From: M3007 sp040397785
GTDB lineage: Bacteria; Bacteroidota; Bacteroidia; Chitinophagales; Saprospiraceae
DNA: 64,000 nucleotides
NCBI GenBank assembly: GCA_040397785.1
Contig: JBBAVI010000006.1
Location: 1-64,000 of the forward strand
Reading direction: 5' to 3'
Shown: positions 16,784 to 26,117 of the stretch, in pieces
Numbering within the stretch: position 1 is the stretch's first letter
How the letters are laid out: each line of letters starts with the position of its first letter
The notes under the pieces: generated by a model
The model's input: only the letters and a program-made list of their open reading frames with translations
What the model was told of the DNA's origin: nothing
Databases searched by the model: none
Program-made: the position numbers and the translations under genes

Positions 16784-18721
16784 TTATTGGCGTAATAAGG
16801 TAACATCGCCTTTATATGTTTTAACTTGACCATCAAAAAACACCAACGTGGCCGTCCAAATATAAACCCCTGCATCTGCCATACGCGCACCAAGATCGGA
16901 GCCATCCCATTGTAAACCACGGTCGCCCGGCACCAAATCCTTTCTGCTGAATATTTCTGCACCCCAGCGGTTATAAACCTTCATTTGCTGGATGCGCACC
17001 ACGCTTTTACTCGGAAAAATGGTAAAATAATTGTTGTCACGGTTCTCCGATACATCAGGCTTGAACACATTGGGCGCATATATATCAAAATTGGGCAACA
17101 CTTCAATATGAATGGAATCCGTTGCACTACAACCCAACTGATCCAGTACTTGTAAGGCATAAGTAGTGGTACGGAACGGGGTTGCCAAGGGGATCGGACA
17201 GTTTTTACAATTTAATCCACCAGCAGGTTGCCAGATATATTGTACGGGAACATAATTATACGTACTGATTAACAACAAACTATCCCCTTCCATCAACTGC
17301 TGATCGGGGCCCAGTGACAATTCAAAAAGCGGTGGATCCTTCAACTCGAAAGGAATGGTAAACTTACATTGCAACGAATCGGCAACGACCAAGGAATGTT
17401 TCCCGGCCGCTAACTGGTAAAAATCCTGCTGAGTTTGTGCCATTCCGCCGTCTACCGCAAACCGAATCGGCCCTACCCCACCCTGTATCGCAAAGACATT
17501 TACACGACCAGTGGTATCCCCGGCACACACCGGATCTTTCCAGGTAGCTTCGGCCTCGAGCGTCACTTCATACACGTCCAAATCATCGCTGGCGGTGCAA
17601 CCTTGGGCCGAAGTGATCGTAACGCTGTACAAACCTGGCATCGCTGCAGTTATTTGGCTGGTTGTTTCGCCGGTAGACCAGGCATATTGTGCAAAAGTAC
17701 CCCCAACCAAAACGCCCGGTGCGCCATTACAAACAATGGTATCAGTACCCGTAATGGCAAAATCGGATAGATTTTCCAACATAGGTTGTGAAGCGCTGGA
17801 GATCGCACTGCAATAAGGCAGGGCTAAATTACTCACTGAACTGGCCACTACCAGGCGGAAAAATGAACTGTCAGAGGGAGCCGGAATTTCAATACCGGCA
17901 GTATTTGCATTCGGCAGGTTGCTCCAATTTAAAGCCAAATTTGGGGCAAATTGCCATTGATATACCGTATTAGTATAAGGTGAGTTTTGCAAATTTGCAG
18001 CCAGTACCAACGATTTACCCGCACAATAAAACTGGATCACAGGCAATTCAATTTCGGGCCCGCACGCGCGAAACGAAATGTTATCAATCGCCAAATCATT
18101 GCCAATGCCACCTGGTGCATTGTTGCGCAAAGACAATTCAACGCTGGTTTGGCCCGGAACGGTGGTAAAGGAAAAACGCACGGTGCGCCAATTTTGGTCG
18201 GCTGGCACATTGCCTGTTTCACACACCACCTGTCCATCAATCAAAAAAGCAATATTGGGCTTGATCTGGTTGGCCAAACTGCTTTCCAACAAGTTAATCA
18301 CATCAATAGAAAATTCATACAGCGTATTTTCACACACATTGACGGTTTTTCGATAAAACAATCCAGGCTGGTAACTCGCATTTACCACCATCATATAACC
18401 ATTGGTTTGTGGACCATTGTCGGCAATATTGATCCAGGCAGTCGCAGCAAATGAGCCCCAATTGGTGGTATTGTTGGTAATGGTGTAAAAACCATCGTCG
18501 GGCGGCGGATTAAACTTGTATTGATAGCCCGGTGCCAATCCCGGATTCATTTGTAAAACATTGGCCTGCCCCGCACCAAAATCACCATCCGGGAAACTGT
18601 TTTCACCCAAATTACCCGTACAGGTACTGTTGCAAACGGTTAATAAAGGCGGATTGTTTTGGGCAAAACAGATCGTGATGGACCAATGTACCCAAAGGAA
18701 GACCCACAGTATTTGTCTCAT
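16784..18721 (-). CDS. Secreted protein with T9SS type B (CHU_C) sorting domain
   Basis: 645 residues from the ATG at 18721 (MRQILWVFLWVHWSITICFAQ signal peptide). An N-terminal region with PDGDFGAG and a lectin-like beta sandwich (NVCENTLYEFSIDVINL, RTVRFSFTTVPGQTSVELSL) is followed by an Ig/SprB-like repeat (CAGDTTGRVNVFAIQGGVGPI) and the C-terminal gliding-motility-associated domain: NVFKPDVSENRDNNYF, VYNRWGAEIFS, WDGSD, DAGVYIWTATLVF. The last is the type IX secretion type B signal, so the protein is exported to the surface. The ligand is unknown; adhesion is likely. Confidence 0.85.
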   Translation of the reverse strand: MRQILWVFLWVHWSITICFAQNNPPLLTVCNSTCTGNLGENSFPDGDFGAGQANVLQMNPGLAPGYQYKFNPPPDDGFYTITNNTTNWGSFAATAWINIADNGPQTNGYMMVVNASYQPGLFYRKTVNVCENTLYEFSIDVINLLESSLANQIKPNIAFLIDGQVVCETGNVPADQNWRTVRFSFTTVPGQTSVELSLRNNAPGGIGNDLAIDNISFRACGPEIELPVIQFYCAGKSLVLAANLQNSPYTNTVYQWQFAPNLALNWSNLPNANTAGIEIPAPSDSSFFRLVVASSVSNLALPYCSAISSASQPMLENLSDFAITGTDTIVCNGAPGVLVGGTFAQYAWSTGETTSQITAAMPGLYSVTITSAQGCTASDDLDVYEVTLEAEATWKDPVCAGDTTGRVNVFAIQGGVGPIRFAVDGGMAQTQQDFYQLAAGKHSLVVADSLQCKFTIPFELKDPPLFELSLGPDQQLMEGDSLLLISTYNYVPVQYIWQPAGGLNCKNCPIPLATPFRTTTYALQVLDQLGCSATDSIHIEVLPNFDIYAPNVFKPDVSENRDNNYFTIFPSKSVVRIQQMKVYNRWGAEIFSRKDLVPGDRGLQWDGSDLGARMADAGVYIWTATLVFFDGQVKTYKGDVTLLRQ

Positions 18722-18879
18722 TTTCACATTATTTTTTTTAAAATACAACTTACTTCCAATGGTCCGGGCAGGAAATATGGTCAAATATAAATGAACTTTC
18801 GGCAGGATGCAGGTGCTTCAGTCAAAAATTGGTTTGGGTTTACACACCTTTTCCACATCTTTGTGAAAACTATCCCGTT

Positions 18880-20058
18880 ATGTTCCGTTACCCCCTGCTT
18901 TTTGCCTGTTTATTGGCTTTTTTATTTGCCTGCCGTAAAGAAAATATCGTTGTAACGCCAGTAGATCCGGGCGATGAATTTTCCAATAGAGTGGAAAAAA
19001 ACCTGAATATTCAACGTATTCCACCGAGTTATAAGGTCCAATTACCCGCATATGTCAAAGGACTTTTTCCGGCAGCACAGCCCAATGCGGCGTTGGCTCA
19101 ACTGGGCAGGGTTTTGTTTTATGATAAAAAACTATCCAAAGACGGAACGGTTTCCTGCGCAAGTTGCCACGAACAAGCCCATGGTTTTGCCGATCCGGTG
19201 GCCTTGAGCACGGGCGTATCAGGCCTGATGACCTCCCGCAACAGCATGGCCCTTGGCAATATTCAATGGTTTGGTGGCATGCAGGGCCTCGATTCACTGG
19301 GCAATGCGACTTTGCCTTTGTTTTGGGACAGCAGGGCACACTCTGTAGCGGATCAAAGCCGGGAGGCATTTACCAATACCCACGAAATGGGTCTTACCAT
19401 GTCTGAAGTACTAACCATTGTACAAGCGCAGCCCTATTATCCCTGGCTTTTCGCCCAGGCCACCGGGGATACCTTGGTTACGGAAGACCATATTTTTACG
19501 GCGTTGACCCATTTTATGGGCGCGATGTCGGCCAATCATAGTAAATTGGATGCCGCGCTGGCGCTCGGGGGCACACAACCCGATATAAATATAGATTTCC
19601 CAAATTTTACAGCTGCTGAAAACAACGGCAAACAACTTTATTTAGCCCATTGTGTGTCTTGTCATGGCTCCGTGAACTCAATTCAAAATATTTTTGAAGC
19701 CAACAATGGTTTGGAAAAACCGTATATTGACAAAGGTAAGGGGGCGATTTCTGGCAAATTTTATGAAAACGGCATCTTCAAAGTACCTGGAATGCGCAAC
19801 ATCGAATTGACGGCACCTTACATGCACGATGGGCGGTTTAAAACCCTGGAAGCCGTGGTGGAACATTATAATTCTGGTGTTATGGAAGTATTTGGCTTGC
19901 ATGGCGATCTGCTAACCTACGATCCAGTCACCCTGGATTATTCACCCAAACGCCTGAATTTAACAGAAATAGAAAAACAGGTATTGGTGGCGTTTTTAAA
20001 AACGATGACGGATACGCAATTGGGCACTGATGTGCGTTTTTCGGATCCGTTTCGGTAG
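18880..20058 (+). CDS. Cytochrome c peroxidase family lipoprotein
   Basis: 393 residues from the ATG at 18880. A lipobox (LFAC, Cys18) predicts a lipoprotein. There are two heme c motifs, CASCH (from C93) and CVSCH (from C258), and the family motifs LFYDKKLSKDGTVSC, FWDSRAHSVADQ and YMHDGRFKTLEAVVEHYN. This is the CcpA/MauG-type di-heme peroxidase, which reduces H2O2 or oxidises a partner protein in the periplasm. Its TAG stop is supplied by a GTAGGG-ended palindrome (20055-20082). A TTTG-N19-CATCTTTG pair upstream (18833-18863) may be its promoter. Confidence 0.9.
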   Translation: MFRYPLLFACLLAFLFACRKENIVVTPVDPGDEFSNRVEKNLNIQRIPPSYKVQLPAYVKGLFPAAQPNAALAQLGRVLFYDKKLSKDGTVSCASCHEQAHGFADPVALSTGVSGLMTSRNSMALGNIQWFGGMQGLDSLGNATLPLFWDSRAHSVADQSREAFTNTHEMGLTMSEVLTIVQAQPYYPWLFAQATGDTLVTEDHIFTALTHFMGAMSANHSKLDAALALGGTQPDINIDFPNFTAAENNGKQLYLAHCVSCHGSVNSIQNIFEANNGLEKPYIDKGKGAISGKFYENGIFKVPGMRNIELTAPYMHDGRFKTLEAVVEHYNSGVMEVFGLHGDLLTYDPVTLDYSPKRLNLTEIEKQVLVAFLKTMTDTQLGTDVRFSDPFR

Positions 20059-20082
20059 GGCCTGGTCGAGACCTGACCCTAC
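20055..20082. repeat. GTAGGG...CCCTAC palindrome supplying a stop codon
   Basis: A 28-bp imperfect inverted repeat that starts GTAGGG, has a GGTCGAGACC core, and ends CCCTAC. The TAG at 20056-20058 is the stop codon of the cytochrome c peroxidase gene. A second GTCGCGAC sits immediately after (20083-20090). Related palindromes occur at 56291-56318 and 56819-56847. Confidence 0.65.
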
Positions 20083-20120
20083 GTCGCGACATGGACATAG
20101 GTACGCCCCAACATCAAAAA

Positions 20121-20153
20121 TTTGCACATTCAGGCAAACTGACCATATCTTTG
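20121..20153 (+). promoter_or_regulatory. Bacteroidota-type promoter
   Basis: TTTG (20121-20124) is followed after 21 nt by TATCTTTG (20146-20153), an exact TAnnTTTG -7 element with consensus spacing. It lies 30 nt before the ATG of the 231-residue barrel protein and probably drives the three-gene group 20184-22843. Confidence 0.65.
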
Positions 20154-20183
20154 TTATCCGTTTGATTTACAATCTGCTTCCTG

Positions 20184-20879
20184 ATGCTACGAATTTCTAT
20201 ATTTTGTTGCCTGCTGCTGCTAACCATTACGGCTTCGGCACAAATCATGCAATACGGATTAGGCCTAAGTTACGTTGCGATTAGTCCTCAAAAACAATCC
20301 TTTACTGCCCAATTGGCGCTCGATCGCCCAGCCAGCGCAGTAGTCACACCCCTCGATTTTAAAAGTTACATTTCGCTTGCGTTTCATCCTTCTGTGCGCA
20401 TTGCCTATTGGGCCAAGCCCAAAATTGCCTTGCGCATAGGCGCTCCGCTTACCTTGAGCATGTTTTACAAGACGGGGGTTTACAATGGCCAGTCTTACGT
20501 AGATCAACGCAATTTCACCCTGTTCCAGGCCCCACTACAGTTAGAATTGGCTTTTGGAGAAATGAAATCAAAAAAAGACAATCCCGACAAACAAGGTATT
20601 GGCGGTTACGTGGGGTTTGGCATGAGTTTATTTTACCAAAGTATCCGCAGTGAACAAATCTTTATCCGTCAAAAAGCGCCTTATTTATCTGCCGGATTGC
20701 GATATTGGTTTTCGGGTCATTTGGCTTTTCAAGTTGCGGCGGCAACCAATTTTCTGCCTGTGTATGAAGGGCCCACAGGAAATGAATACTTGATCAGTAC
20801 GCCAAAATCTGTTCAAATTTACCGCCCCAACGCGCCTCAGGTGGTTCGAACCCTCACTTTTAGTTTAATTTTGCAATAA
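20184..20879 (+). CDS. Putative outer-membrane beta-barrel protein
   Basis: 231 residues with a signal peptide (ISIFCCLLLLTITASAQ) and alternating hydrophobic, aromatic strands throughout (GLGLSYVAIS, GVYNGQSYVDQRNFTLFQAPLQLEL, GGYVGFGMSLFYQSIR), ending RTLTFSLILQ. No family was recognised beyond a general 8-10-stranded barrel. It is one nucleotide from the next gene (ATG at 20881), so the two are probably translationally coupled. Confidence 0.65.
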   Translation: MLRISIFCCLLLLTITASAQIMQYGLGLSYVAISPQKQSFTAQLALDRPASAVVTPLDFKSYISLAFHPSVRIAYWAKPKIALRIGAPLTLSMFYKTGVYNGQSYVDQRNFTLFQAPLQLELAFGEMKSKKDNPDKQGIGGYVGFGMSLFYQSIRSEQIFIRQKAPYLSAGLRYWFSGHLAFQVAAATNFLPVYEGPTGNEYLISTPKSVQIYRPNAPQVVRTLTFSLILQ

Positions 20880-20880
20880 C

Positions 20881-22143
20881 ATGGACCGCCCAATTTCAAG
20901 TACCAACATTAGACGACCTCAATTTGCCACCACTTTAGGGGGGCTGTTTTTTGTATGGGCCGGATTGTTCTTGAGCAATTGTGAAACGCCCCGTTGCAAC
21001 GATGGTGTTTGGAACGGCGATGAAACAAGCATCGATTGCGGTGGATCTTGCGAGCCCTGCTATTCCTGTTCGGACGGTTATAAAAACCAGGGAGAATCGG
21101 AAGTGGACTGTGGTGGCCCTTGCAAGCCCTGCTCGGGGGAATGGCAGGTGCTGAACACCCTCGCTACGAATGGCAGTTTGCAGCACGTTCATTTTTTTAC
21201 CCCTCAATCGGGCATAATTGCTGCACCGGATGCTTTTTATTTGACGGCAGACAGTGGCAATACTTGGCAAACCGTACCGATGCCCAGCGTTGCAGGCGGC
21301 CCAGTTCGGAAAATAAGGAAGTTGAAGTTTTTAAATGCGCAATTTGGCTATGCTTTGCTCAACTTGAGTGAATCAGCCGATCAGGCAGCAGCCATCCTTA
21401 CCCGCGATGGCGGGCGCAACTGGACGGTTGTTCAAGTGCCCAATTGGCCTTCCGGCGTACCTTTGGGCTACCTTGGAATGGATTTTTCGGATCCGAATAA
21501 CGGCCTGCTTATTACCCAGGAACAGCCAAATATGACCTGGTGGGGTTACGGACCCAGTTTCGCATATCGGACCAGCGATGGTGGTTTAACCTGGACGTTT
21601 GTCCATAATTTTTACCAAGAGGTACCCAACGCTGAAATCTTGCTGAATGTGTATTACCCCAATGTATTACGCGCTTATGCACACAATGGGTATAACAACT
21701 GGATCAAATCGGTTGATCTGGGCGCTACCTGGTTTTCCATGCCTAATATTCCGAATCCTTATAATTTATGGACATTTGGAAAAGATACGCTGTTGAGTCT
21801 TACCGGTGGAGGAAGCATTCAGCAATCAAATGATGCGGGAATATTCTGGACCATCGTGAATCCTAACCTCAACAACGACCAGATTCCTGAATTTGAAGAC
21901 TTACAAACGGCGTACGCAACCTACCAATACATTACGCCAAGCCCGGACGGATCACCCGGACAGGAGAATAAATACGTGGTGTTGCAAAAATCAATCGATA
22001 AAACATTGAGTTGGCAACCCGTAGGCTTCTTTTATAGCCAAATAAACCTGGCATATCAATACAAGTTGAACGATTACGCCCATGTGGATAATACTTATTA
22101 TGTGGTTGGTGAAAAAGGGCTTTTGTTAAAACTGGTGTTGTAA
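20881..22143 (+). CDS. Secreted Ycf48/BNR-like protein with Cys-rich motifs
   Basis: 420 residues. The N-terminal hydrophobic segment (LGGLFFVWAGLFLSNC) looks like a signal or lipoprotein anchor with Cys34. Two tandem ~30-residue cysteine motifs follow (CNDGVWNGDETSIDCGG.C..C and CSDGYKNQGESEVDCGG.C..C), a repeat common in Bacteroidota surface proteins. The rest is a beta-propeller with Asp-box-type strands (YLTADSGNTWQTV, LTRDGGRNWTVV, YRTSDGGLTWTFV). Function is unknown; surface or periplasmic binding is likely. Confidence 0.7.
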   Translation: MDRPISSTNIRRPQFATTLGGLFFVWAGLFLSNCETPRCNDGVWNGDETSIDCGGSCEPCYSCSDGYKNQGESEVDCGGPCKPCSGEWQVLNTLATNGSLQHVHFFTPQSGIIAAPDAFYLTADSGNTWQTVPMPSVAGGPVRKIRKLKFLNAQFGYALLNLSESADQAAAILTRDGGRNWTVVQVPNWPSGVPLGYLGMDFSDPNNGLLITQEQPNMTWWGYGPSFAYRTSDGGLTWTFVHNFYQEVPNAEILLNVYYPNVLRAYAHNGYNNWIKSVDLGATWFSMPNIPNPYNLWTFGKDTLLSLTGGGSIQQSNDAGIFWTIVNPNLNNDQIPEFEDLQTAYATYQYITPSPDGSPGQENKYVVLQKSIDKTLSWQPVGFFYSQINLAYQYKLNDYAHVDNTYYVVGEKGLLLKLVL

Positions 22144-22144
22144 T

Positions 22145-22843
22145 ATGGAACAGTATTCCAAAAATCCACTACAAGAAGTACTTGAATTCACGCAGCAGGA
22201 ACGCGCAAATATCCTTTTGATGGTTGAATCGTACATGGAGCATTATGATTTACATCCTGCGTTTTTACACATGGATGGTATGCATGCAGATGCAAAGCGC
22301 CACCAAATATTAAATCGATTTGTGTGGAAACCCAATAAAAAACGAGCAAAAGTCTTACAAATAATTGATCAGGAAACAGACCCACTTCGAAAAGAATATT
22401 GGCAAACCCAATTAGAACTTTATCCGGAGCGGGAAAAATCGGGCGATGCGCAGGAAATCGACGATGCTGTTTATGAAGTAATGGCAGGTAAATTTAACGC
22501 ATTTGAATTAATTCCGCAAATAGAAAATGCCCCACCGCTTCGTTTTTCCAGGGTATCGGCGGACAAGATTCAAATTTCGTTTAGTGATCAACATTTAGGT
22601 CAATTTCTGTTCAGGCACTTTATTACAACATCGGATACTTCAGAAGATTGGAATAAATATCAAAATTGTATCCGGGCACTCGGTTTTTATAAAATCGGAC
22701 AAGATCATACCTGCGCGATTGAACTAGCATTTGACCCTGTGCAAGGCTGCCAATCCATTAAAACGGTATTAGCAAGGCTCATTTTTGAGGTATACGAACG
22801 CCATAAAAAAATACCTAACTGGCTTATAAACAAGATTTTATAG
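22145..22843 (+). CDS. Hypothetical protein
   Basis: A 232-residue cytoplasmic-type protein that starts one nucleotide after the preceding stop. It is rich in Lys/Glu/Gln and aromatic residues with several predicted helices (EFTQQERANILLMVESYMEHY) and no recognised motif or signal peptide. The C-terminal part (SIKTVLARLIFEVYERHKKI) looks like a helical tail. No function is assigned; the spacing suggests an operon with the two genes before it. It converges with the cys operon, ending 8 nt away. Confidence 0.6.
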   Translation: MEQYSKNPLQEVLEFTQQERANILLMVESYMEHYDLHPAFLHMDGMHADAKRHQILNRFVWKPNKKRAKVLQIIDQETDPLRKEYWQTQLELYPEREKSGDAQEIDDAVYEVMAGKFNAFELIPQIENAPPLRFSRVSADKIQISFSDQHLGQFLFRHFITTSDTSEDWNKYQNCIRALGFYKIGQDHTCAIELAFDPVQGCQSIKTVLARLIFEVYERHKKIPNWLINKIL

Positions 22844-22851
22844 CAAACTTA

Positions 22852-24399
22852 TCAAAAAAATGCCCGCCACAATATCCGCATACTCCAAAAAATGACCATC
22901 ACGCCTACCCCAAACATCATGTAGCGTACTGGTATTTTTCCGGCCAATCGAGCTGAAATGGGCGCTGCCGCCACACCACCCAAAATCAAACCAAAAATGA
23001 TCATCCAGTGAGCAATGCCAATCAGGCTAAAAAAGGTGATAGCACTGGCAAACGTGACAAAAAACTCGGTCAAACTCACCGTTCCAATCACATACTGCGG
23101 TGTTTTCCCTTTTGCAATCAGGGTACTGGTCACCAAAGGACCCCATCCGCCCCCACCAAAGGAGTCCAGAAAACCGCCCGCACCCGCCAGCCATCCCATG
23201 TTGCGTGCCCTCCGTTTTTTAGTTACGCGCACAAAGGCTTTTGCTAAAATCCGAATACCTAATAATAAGGTATATACCGCCAAAATCGGTTTGATATAGG
23301 CCGAATATGCGTCTCCCAACCAGGATAACATGGCCGCCCCCGCAATGGCACCCAAAATACCCGGAATCAAGAGTACCTTGAACAACCGCCTGTTTATATT
23401 CCCAAATTTATAATGCGCATAACCCGATGCGCCGGAGGTAAACATTTCTGCCGTATGAATGCTCGAACTCACAGCAGGAAGCGGGATGCCCGCACCCATG
23501 AGAAAAATCTGGGTGGTAACGCCATACCCCATGCCCAACAACCCATCAATCATCTGAGCAATAAACCCAACACCGATAAAAAGCCACAAATTGGAATCTA
23601 CTTGCGCAAAATACCCTCCCCAAGTATGTATCGGGGCATATAAAGCCAAAAAATTAGCCATCAACAAAATGCCAAATGCGCTCATTGCAACCGTGGCAAT
23701 GCGCCGCCATTTCAAGCCATTAATCTTTTCTATTTTTTCCGGTTTAAATACCGAAAGCAAATCCGCTTCTATACTGCTTTCATCTACAAGGGTAGTGGTG
23801 ACATGGTTTAATATTTTTACTTTACTTGCAAAATCCCCTTTTAAGCGCATTCGAATTGCCTGCATATTGGCTAAAACCTCGTTTATTTCACCTGGAATGG
23901 CCTCGTGCAGGGTTTCTTTGATGCGTTTAGCAAGTGTTGGAGAGCGACCATTGGTAGAAATCGCAATTTTCAAATCCCCTTTTTGTACAATCGACGACAG
24001 GTAGAAATCGCAAAGATCTGGCACGTCGGCTACATTGGCAAAAATGCCCCGCGCATTGGCCCATTCCTTGATTTGGCGATTGAGTTCAGGCTTATCCGTT
24101 GCGATCATCACCAATTGACGCCCATTCAAGTCATTTAATTCAAATATCCTTTGTATAATGCGTACTTGCGGAAAATCCTGGGCGTACGCAAATAATTCGG
24201 GCAAAATACGGTCAGCCACCACAGTTACCGACGTCGCCGGGCTATTACCCAACATTGCACGCAATTTTTCCAAACCCACATTGCCACCTCCTACCAGTAG
24301 CACATCCATTTGCTCCAGTTTCAGGAAAATGGGGAAAAGGGGATTTCCAGTTGTTGTATTATTGGGTTCTTCTGGTAAAACCATCAAGGGCTGCTCCAT
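22852..24399 (-). CDS. Fusion: siroheme-type precorrin-2 dehydrogenase + TSUP transporter
   Basis: 515 residues. Residues about 20-215 form an NAD-binding CysG/Met8-like domain (LKLEQMDVLLVGGGNVGLEKLRAML, then VMIATDKPELN, CDFYLSSIVQKGDLKIAISTNGRSPTLAKRIKE) that oxidises precorrin-2 and may chelate Fe2+ to make siroheme. Residues about 230-515 form a TauE/SafE (TSUP) membrane domain with eight or more helices (FIGVGFIAQMIDGLLGMGYGV, GFLDSFGGGGWGPLV). It is the last gene of the cys operon. The transport half may import sulfate or export sulfite; no other sulfate transporter lies in the window. Confidence 0.85.
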   Translation of the reverse strand: MEQPLMVLPEEPNNTTTGNPLFPIFLKLEQMDVLLVGGGNVGLEKLRAMLGNSPATSVTVVADRILPELFAYAQDFPQVRIIQRIFELNDLNGRQLVMIATDKPELNRQIKEWANARGIFANVADVPDLCDFYLSSIVQKGDLKIAISTNGRSPTLAKRIKETLHEAIPGEINEVLANMQAIRMRLKGDFASKVKILNHVTTTLVDESSIEADLLSVFKPEKIEKINGLKWRRIATVAMSAFGILLMANFLALYAPIHTWGGYFAQVDSNLWLFIGVGFIAQMIDGLLGMGYGVTTQIFLMGAGIPLPAVSSSIHTAEMFTSGASGYAHYKFGNINRRLFKVLLIPGILGAIAGAAMLSWLGDAYSAYIKPILAVYTLLLGIRILAKAFVRVTKKRRARNMGWLAGAGGFLDSFGGGGWGPLVTSTLIAKGKTPQYVIGTVSLTEFFVTFASAITFFSLIGIAHWMIIFGLILGGVAAAPISARLAGKIPVRYMMFGVGVMVIFWSMRILWRAFF

Positions 24400-24411
24400 T
24401 AAAAAGTTGCG

Positions 24412-26103
24412 TTATGCGTGAAAATTGGTGCCATGTGTGGTCGTGGCAACGATGTCTTTGCGTAAAACATAATCTCCAAAACGTTCTCCTGGCTGTATTT
24501 CGCGGCTGTAAGATTCAAAAATAGGCTGTAATGCGGCAATTATACCTGCCTCATCCAGCATTTCCAGGTATAATTTGTTTAAGCGGGTGCCATCATGGGC
24601 ACCACCGAGGTACAAATTGTAGTAACCGGGTGATTTGCCCACCAATCCAATTTCCGACATGTACGGTCGTGCGCAGCCGTTTGGGCAGCCCGTCATTCGG
24701 ATGGAAATGGCGCTTTTTTCAAGGCCATTTGCCCGAATCAGTACATCCAATTGATTCATTAAGTGGGGCAAATAACGTTCCGCCTCTGCAAAAGCTTGTG
24801 AACAAGTTGGCAGTGCCACACAGGCAATGGAATTTTGACGCAAGGCTGTTTGCGCATAAGTATATTGTAAAATACCGTATTCTTCCAAAATTGCCTGAAT
24901 TGCGGGACGGTCTGCGGCGGTGATATTACCGATTATTAAATTCTGGTTGCCCGTAAGCCGAAAATCGCCGTGGTGTACCTGTGCTACTGCACGCAAGGCC
25001 TTTTTAAGCGGATAATCTGGAAAATCAGCAATGCGGCCGCCTTCAATAAATAAACTCAGGTGAAAATGGCCGTTCTCGAGCTTTTTCCAGCCATATTCGT
25101 CGCCCGAATGGGTGAATTGATACGTTTCTGCTGGTGCAAATTGAATACCCGCCCGACGTTCAACTTCAGATTTAAATGCCTCTAGGCCCATTTTTTCCAC
25201 CGTATATTTCAAACGGCTCAGTTTTCGGTTTTCCCGGTTGCCAAAATCGCGTTGAGTGGTAATAATGGCTTCGCAAACCGCTACAACCTGTTCTGTCGGA
25301 ACGAAACCCAGCATATCCGCCAGGCGCGGAAAAATTTCGAGCATGCCAAACGTCATGCCCAGCCCACCACCGGCGGCAACATTAAAGCCTTGCAACACAC
25401 CATTTTCCTGAATAGCAATCAGACCAATATCATTGGAAAATATATCTGTATCATTTTGAGGGGGTACTGAAAGCGCAATTTTGAATTTGCGGGGTAAATA
25501 CGTTTTTCCGTAAATAGGTTCTTCGTCTGGTTCGGCATCTACCCGTTTGCCATCGAGCCAAATTTCGGCATAAGCAGTTGTTTTGGGGGTAAATACACGG
25601 CTGATTTCCTGCGAAAGCGCCCAAACTGCGGCATGCACCGAACTTTCTTCCGGATTTGGGCTGCACATTACATTGCGGTTTACGTCGCCACAACCGGCAA
25701 TACTGTCAAGCAGGACTTCATTAAAGCCTTGAATGGTGGCTTTTAAATGTCGCTTGGCCACGCCATGCAACTGAAATGCCTGGCGGGTGGTGAGTTTGAT
25801 GGTACCATTGCCATATTGATCGGCCAACTGGTCCATGCGCAACCATTGTGCCGAAGTGGCTACTCCTGCAGGTACCCGCACCCGAATCATAAAGGAATAC
25901 AAAGGCTCCAGTTTCTGAAATTTGCGCTCCCGATCCAAATCCCGCTCGGTTTGCTGATAGGAACCGTGGAACTTGATCAAATTCGTATCATCGGGAAACA
26001 AGGCTCCTGTGATGCGATTCTCCAAGCTTTGGACCAGACTACCGCGCAAATAATTGCTATTTTCCTTGATTTGCTCTACTTCTGAGCGTGTTTTATCTGA
26101 CAT
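24412..26103 (-). CDS. cysI: Sulfite reductase hemoprotein subunit CysI
   Basis: A 563-residue nitrite/sulfite reductase-like hemoprotein. The C-x5-C pair (CVALPTC) and the C-x3-C pair (GCPNGCAR) bind the [4Fe-4S]-siroheme centre, and the N-terminal ferredoxin-like repeats carry TTRQAFQLHGV and the arginine-rich siroheme-binding segment GCGDVNRNVMCSPNP. Together with CysJ it reduces sulfite to sulfide with NADPH. It sits 14 nt downstream of cysJ. Confidence 0.95.
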   Translation of the reverse strand: MSDKTRSEVEQIKENSNYLRGSLVQSLENRITGALFPDDTNLIKFHGSYQQTERDLDRERKFQKLEPLYSFMIRVRVPAGVATSAQWLRMDQLADQYGNGTIKLTTRQAFQLHGVAKRHLKATIQGFNEVLLDSIAGCGDVNRNVMCSPNPEESSVHAAVWALSQEISRVFTPKTTAYAEIWLDGKRVDAEPDEEPIYGKTYLPRKFKIALSVPPQNDTDIFSNDIGLIAIQENGVLQGFNVAAGGGLGMTFGMLEIFPRLADMLGFVPTEQVVAVCEAIITTQRDFGNRENRKLSRLKYTVEKMGLEAFKSEVERRAGIQFAPAETYQFTHSGDEYGWKKLENGHFHLSLFIEGGRIADFPDYPLKKALRAVAQVHHGDFRLTGNQNLIIGNITAADRPAIQAILEEYGILQYTYAQTALRQNSIACVALPTCSQAFAEAERYLPHLMNQLDVLIRANGLEKSAISIRMTGCPNGCARPYMSEIGLVGKSPGYYNLYLGGAHDGTRLNKLYLEMLDEAGIIAALQPIFESYSREIQPGERFGDYVLRKDIVATTTHGTNFHA

Positions 26104-26117
26104 TGGGCGATTTTATT

